Positions 62,089 through 64,000 of a DNA stretch of 64,000 nt are shown here, piece after piece (the first letter of the stretch is position 1; each line of letters begins with the position of its first letter). A program made the position numbers and the translations under genes. Source of the DNA: UBA1046 sp012511325 (GTDB taxonomy: Bacteria; Bacillota; Clostridia; Saccharofermentanales; DTU023); assembly GCA_050951925.1 (NCBI GenBank), contig JBMNJZ010000001.1, forward strand, positions 186,001-250,000. The letters are read 5' to 3'. Below the pieces are notes generated by a model. The model did no database searches and had not been told where the DNA came from. It saw only the letters and a program-made list of their open reading frames with translations.

Positions 62089-62233
62089 GCATATCTCCAG
62101 TATACAAGCTGGTCTTCAACCACAAAAACCAGAAGAATAGAAGCTAAAACTGCGGATTTTTTGCCGACTGATGAGAGCAGAGGGTATTCAATCTCCGGTG
62201 CTCAATCTCCGGTTTTATTGAAGGCTAATCCAC

Positions 62234-62262
62234 ATTATGTATTATTAGCAAGTCCTTTTCAA
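62234..62262 (-). promoter_or_regulatory. Promoter candidate for the LCP gene
   Basis: On the minus strand TTGAAA (62262-62257) and CATAAT (62239-62234) are 17 bp apart. The leader would be ~140 nt. The rest of 62089-62506 holds only the terminator at 62435-62461 and no gene. Confidence 0.45.
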
Positions 62263-62434
62263 CTGATTTGTCAATTCCGGAGATAACAATTATGTGTCAA
62301 ATAGCGTAAATTTTTCGTTAAAGAAAGAGTTAGCTCATCCTAAGATGTTATCTTTTAAAACACTGCTGCTGACATTAGCTGCCAAATAATTTATAACCAC
62401 TTCAGCAGCCGATTTAAGTACCAGATATAAAAAG

Positions 62435-62461
62435 GCCGGCTCGTCCGGAGCCGGCTTTTTT
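62435..62461. terminator. Bidirectional intrinsic terminator
   Basis: GCCGGCTC (62435-62442) pairs with GAGCCGGC (62448-62455). TTTTTT follows on the plus strand and CCTTTTT follows on the minus strand, where it closes the small secreted protein gene 50 bp upstream. Confidence 0.85.
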
Positions 62462-62506
62462 CCCAATCAAACTTAAAGAATGACGAAGGCGCTATCTGTT
62501 CGTTTG

Positions 62507-63058
62507 CTAATTCTGACCCAGCGGGCAATTGGCTCTCCTGTCGCTCTTATTGCTGCGTCCGGGTGTATTGGCTTTGTTTTGGGCATTTTTGCCACGATTG
62601 CCTCTTGCCGGAGCAGTGTCATCTGCAGAAGCTTGATTTCTGTTGCGACCGGGGACTCCATCAGCAGGTGGATTGCCATCATAGGGACAGTTCGCGGAAT
62701 CACAGTTATCGCCACTTTGATCTCTTAGGCGGCGACGGCTACCTTGCTGATCTTGCTCCCCATCTCTCAGGCGCAGATTGCCGGTAATTTGTTCATCACT
62801 CAAGCCTCGCCCGCGCAGCTCTTTCTTGAACTCTTCCTTATTGCCGAAGCGGGGAGGGATCTTGCTGTTGTCTGATCCAACGGCGCGTCCCCGTCGTTGC
62901 TTGGCCGATCCGGCCTTCACGGCTGTTTCTGATATTTCGGCAGCTGCCGACTTGGTATCTTCCTGAGCCGATATGCCCGTGGAGGGGAAAATCAAAACCA
63001 AAGTCAGTATTAGAACTACCATCGCGGATATTATTATTTTGCAAAGATGCTTTTTCAT
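62507..63058 (-). CDS. Secreted Arg/Gly/Asn-rich disordered protein
   Basis: I start at ATG 63058 with AAAGGAG 7 bp upstream, giving a Sec signal peptide (MKKHLCKIIISAMVVLILTL, cleavage near ISA-QE). The mature ~150 residues are low-complexity and charged (RRGRAVGSDNSKIPPRF, NKEEFKKELRGRGLSDEQIT), with two CP-type Cys (NCPYDGNPP, NCPLGQN). The LSDEQI...LRLRDG part could be a short calcium/metal-type helix but no family is recognised. It lies 94 bp after the histidine kinase gene on the same strand and may be its accessory or target. Confidence 0.6.
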   Translation of the reverse strand: MKKHLCKIIISAMVVLILTLVLIFPSTGISAQEDTKSAAAEISETAVKAGSAKQRRGRAVGSDNSKIPPRFGNKEEFKKELRGRGLSDEQITGNLRLRDGEQDQQGSRRRLRDQSGDNCDSANCPYDGNPPADGVPGRNRNQASADDTAPARGNRGKNAQNKANTPGRSNKSDRRANCPLGQN

Positions 63059-63152
63059 TTTGAACTCCTTTCCTGGTTTATGGCTTACCGCCATCTGATC
63101 TGACTTCAGGATATAAGAGCTGCATGTCCTTTAAAGGGAATTAATATGTTTT

Positions 63153-64000
63153 TCAGGTGTTTTTTAGAAGAGATTTCGGTATCAGCAACTTGAACACCGA
63201 ACCCCGGCCGGGCCGGGAATCAACTTCCATAGCCATACCATGGCGTTTGGCAATACTCGCGGCAATCGTCAAGCCCAGACCAATATCCTGATTTTGCTTT
63301 TTTGCAGTATAAAAGCGATCAAAAATATTTTGTCTGACTTCTTCTGACATGCCCTCGCCGTAATCAGTGACAGACAAGACAGCATCCGCTGTCGGAGATT
63401 TGGCTAATACAATCTCAATCTTGCTCCCGGACGGAGAATATTTTAGTGCATTGTCGAGTAATATCAGGCATAATTGACGGATTCTGCCATAGTCGGCCTC
63501 CACAACCAGATCATGATCCAACTCGGAAACCAGTTCAACCGCTTTTTCCGCTGCCAAATGACGGATACTCCTCAGCGCATCAGCCACAATATCGCTCAAT
63601 CTGACCGTACTGAGATCCAGTGAGAATTCCTTGTGATCCAATCGAGACAGCTCCAGCAGGTCATTGACCAGGCGATCCAGCGCTTTGATATCGTTCTTAA
63701 TATTATCGATATAGTCCGGAATTTCTTCCGGTCTGACGATCCCGTCAGACAAGGCTTCGATGGAACCTCGGATCACAGCTACCGGTGTTCTCAATTCATG
63801 AGATATTTCCGAGATAAAGCTCCTGCGCAGATTATCCTCCTGCTCTCTTTCTTCCCGAGCAGTCTGCAGCCTGCAGGCAAGAATGTCGATCTCCCGCGCC
63901 AGTTCGCCCAGCTCGTCCGGTCTGTTGTAACCGGTTCTGGCGCTGTAATCATCAAGCGCCAGGCGCGCGGTGGTATCCTGAATCCGCTTGATCGGCACAA
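63153..64000 (-). CDS. Sensor histidine kinase, N-terminus beyond window
   Basis: The frame is open to the window edge, so the sensor domain and start are missing. The visible part has a HAMP domain (IQDTTARLALDDYSARTGYN), the HisKA box ISEISHELRTPVAVIRGS, N-box LILLDNALKYS, G1 VTDYGEGM and G2 QDIGLGLTIA. A response regulator would be expected just outside the window. Confidence 0.9.
   Translation of the reverse strand, partial: VPIKRIQDTTARLALDDYSARTGYNRPDELGELAREIDILACRLQTAREEREQEDNLRRSFISEISHELRTPVAVIRGSIEALSDGIVRPEEIPDYIDNIKNDIKALDRLVNDLLELSRLDHKEFSLDLSTVRLSDIVADALRSIRHLAAEKAVELVSELDHDLVVEADYGRIRQLCLILLDNALKYSPSGSKIEIVLAKSPTADAVLSVTDYGEGMSEEVRQNIFDRFYTAKKQNQDIGLGLTIAASIAKRHGMAMEVDSRPGRGSVFKLLIPKSLLKNT

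Noticed and set aside
1..64000. CRISPR arrays, rRNA genes, complete tRNA genes and insertion sequences
   Set aside because: No regularly spaced repeats, no rRNA core sequences, no full cloverleaf and no transposase were seen; the only tRNA piece is the 3' fragment at 8460-8482.

Overview
The window suggests a low-to-mid GC Gram-positive anaerobe of the class Clostridia that ferments amino acids. The evidence is a ctsR-mcsA-mcsB-clpC stress operon, LPXTG-type sorted surface proteins, an LCP cell-wall ligase, a V-type ATPase laid out like the enterococcal sodium pump, and a complete ornithine oxidation operon. The species is not identifiable from the sequence alone.

Region 1 (1 to about 8.5 kb) is AT-rich accessory DNA. 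It carries two lipoproteins (one with Ltp superinfection-exclusion type repeats), a DnaQ-like exonuclease with a BRCT domain coupled to a Cys-cluster protein and a zincin remnant, an Abi_2/AbiF-type HEPN protein preceded by a compact terminator-like RNA, an XRE/ImmA-type pair, and several small unknown genes. It ends at a tRNA 3' fragment (8460-8482) flanked by short direct repeats that look like integrase arm sites. This is probably one end of an integrative element whose integrase lies outside the window or is lost.

Region 2 (8.6-20.7 kb) holds a DUF3021 membrane protein, an LRR/InlB-repeat LPXTG protein, a patatin-like phospholipase, a radical SAM protein, an AgcS alanine symporter, a YlxP-like protein, tatD, metG, a PHP phosphatase and rsmI. 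A promoter with its own terminator, but no gene, follows rsmI and may be a small RNA.

Region 3 (20.8-31.5 kb, minus strand) is an ornithine degradation operon: an ord-ortA fusion, ortB, oraS, oraE, a GlmL-type reactivase, ornithine racemase and alanine racemase. The thiolase of this pathway releases D-alanine, so the terminal alr probably completes the route. An arginine deiminase gene lies just upstream and could feed it.

Region 4 (31.8-40.5 kb, minus) is a V-ATPase operon in the order ntpF-I-K-E-C-G-A-B-D. NtpK keeps the Na+-site residues, and ntpB carries a one-base frameshift. 

Region 5 (40.8-64 kb) contains a PlsC-like acyltransferase with a zinc ribbon, a second LPXTG protein, a two-component system with an ABC exporter (very large permease), a HigB/HigA-like toxin-antitoxin pair, clpC-mcsB-mcsA-ctsR, a fused double flavoprotein with a DUF1667 partner, an LCP protein, a small secreted protein and a histidine kinase cut by the window end.

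Three distant promoters (8679, 9397, and 44374 on the minus strand) share the same paired direct repeats with identical geometry. They drive DUF3021 and both LPXTG proteins, so they look like one regulon.
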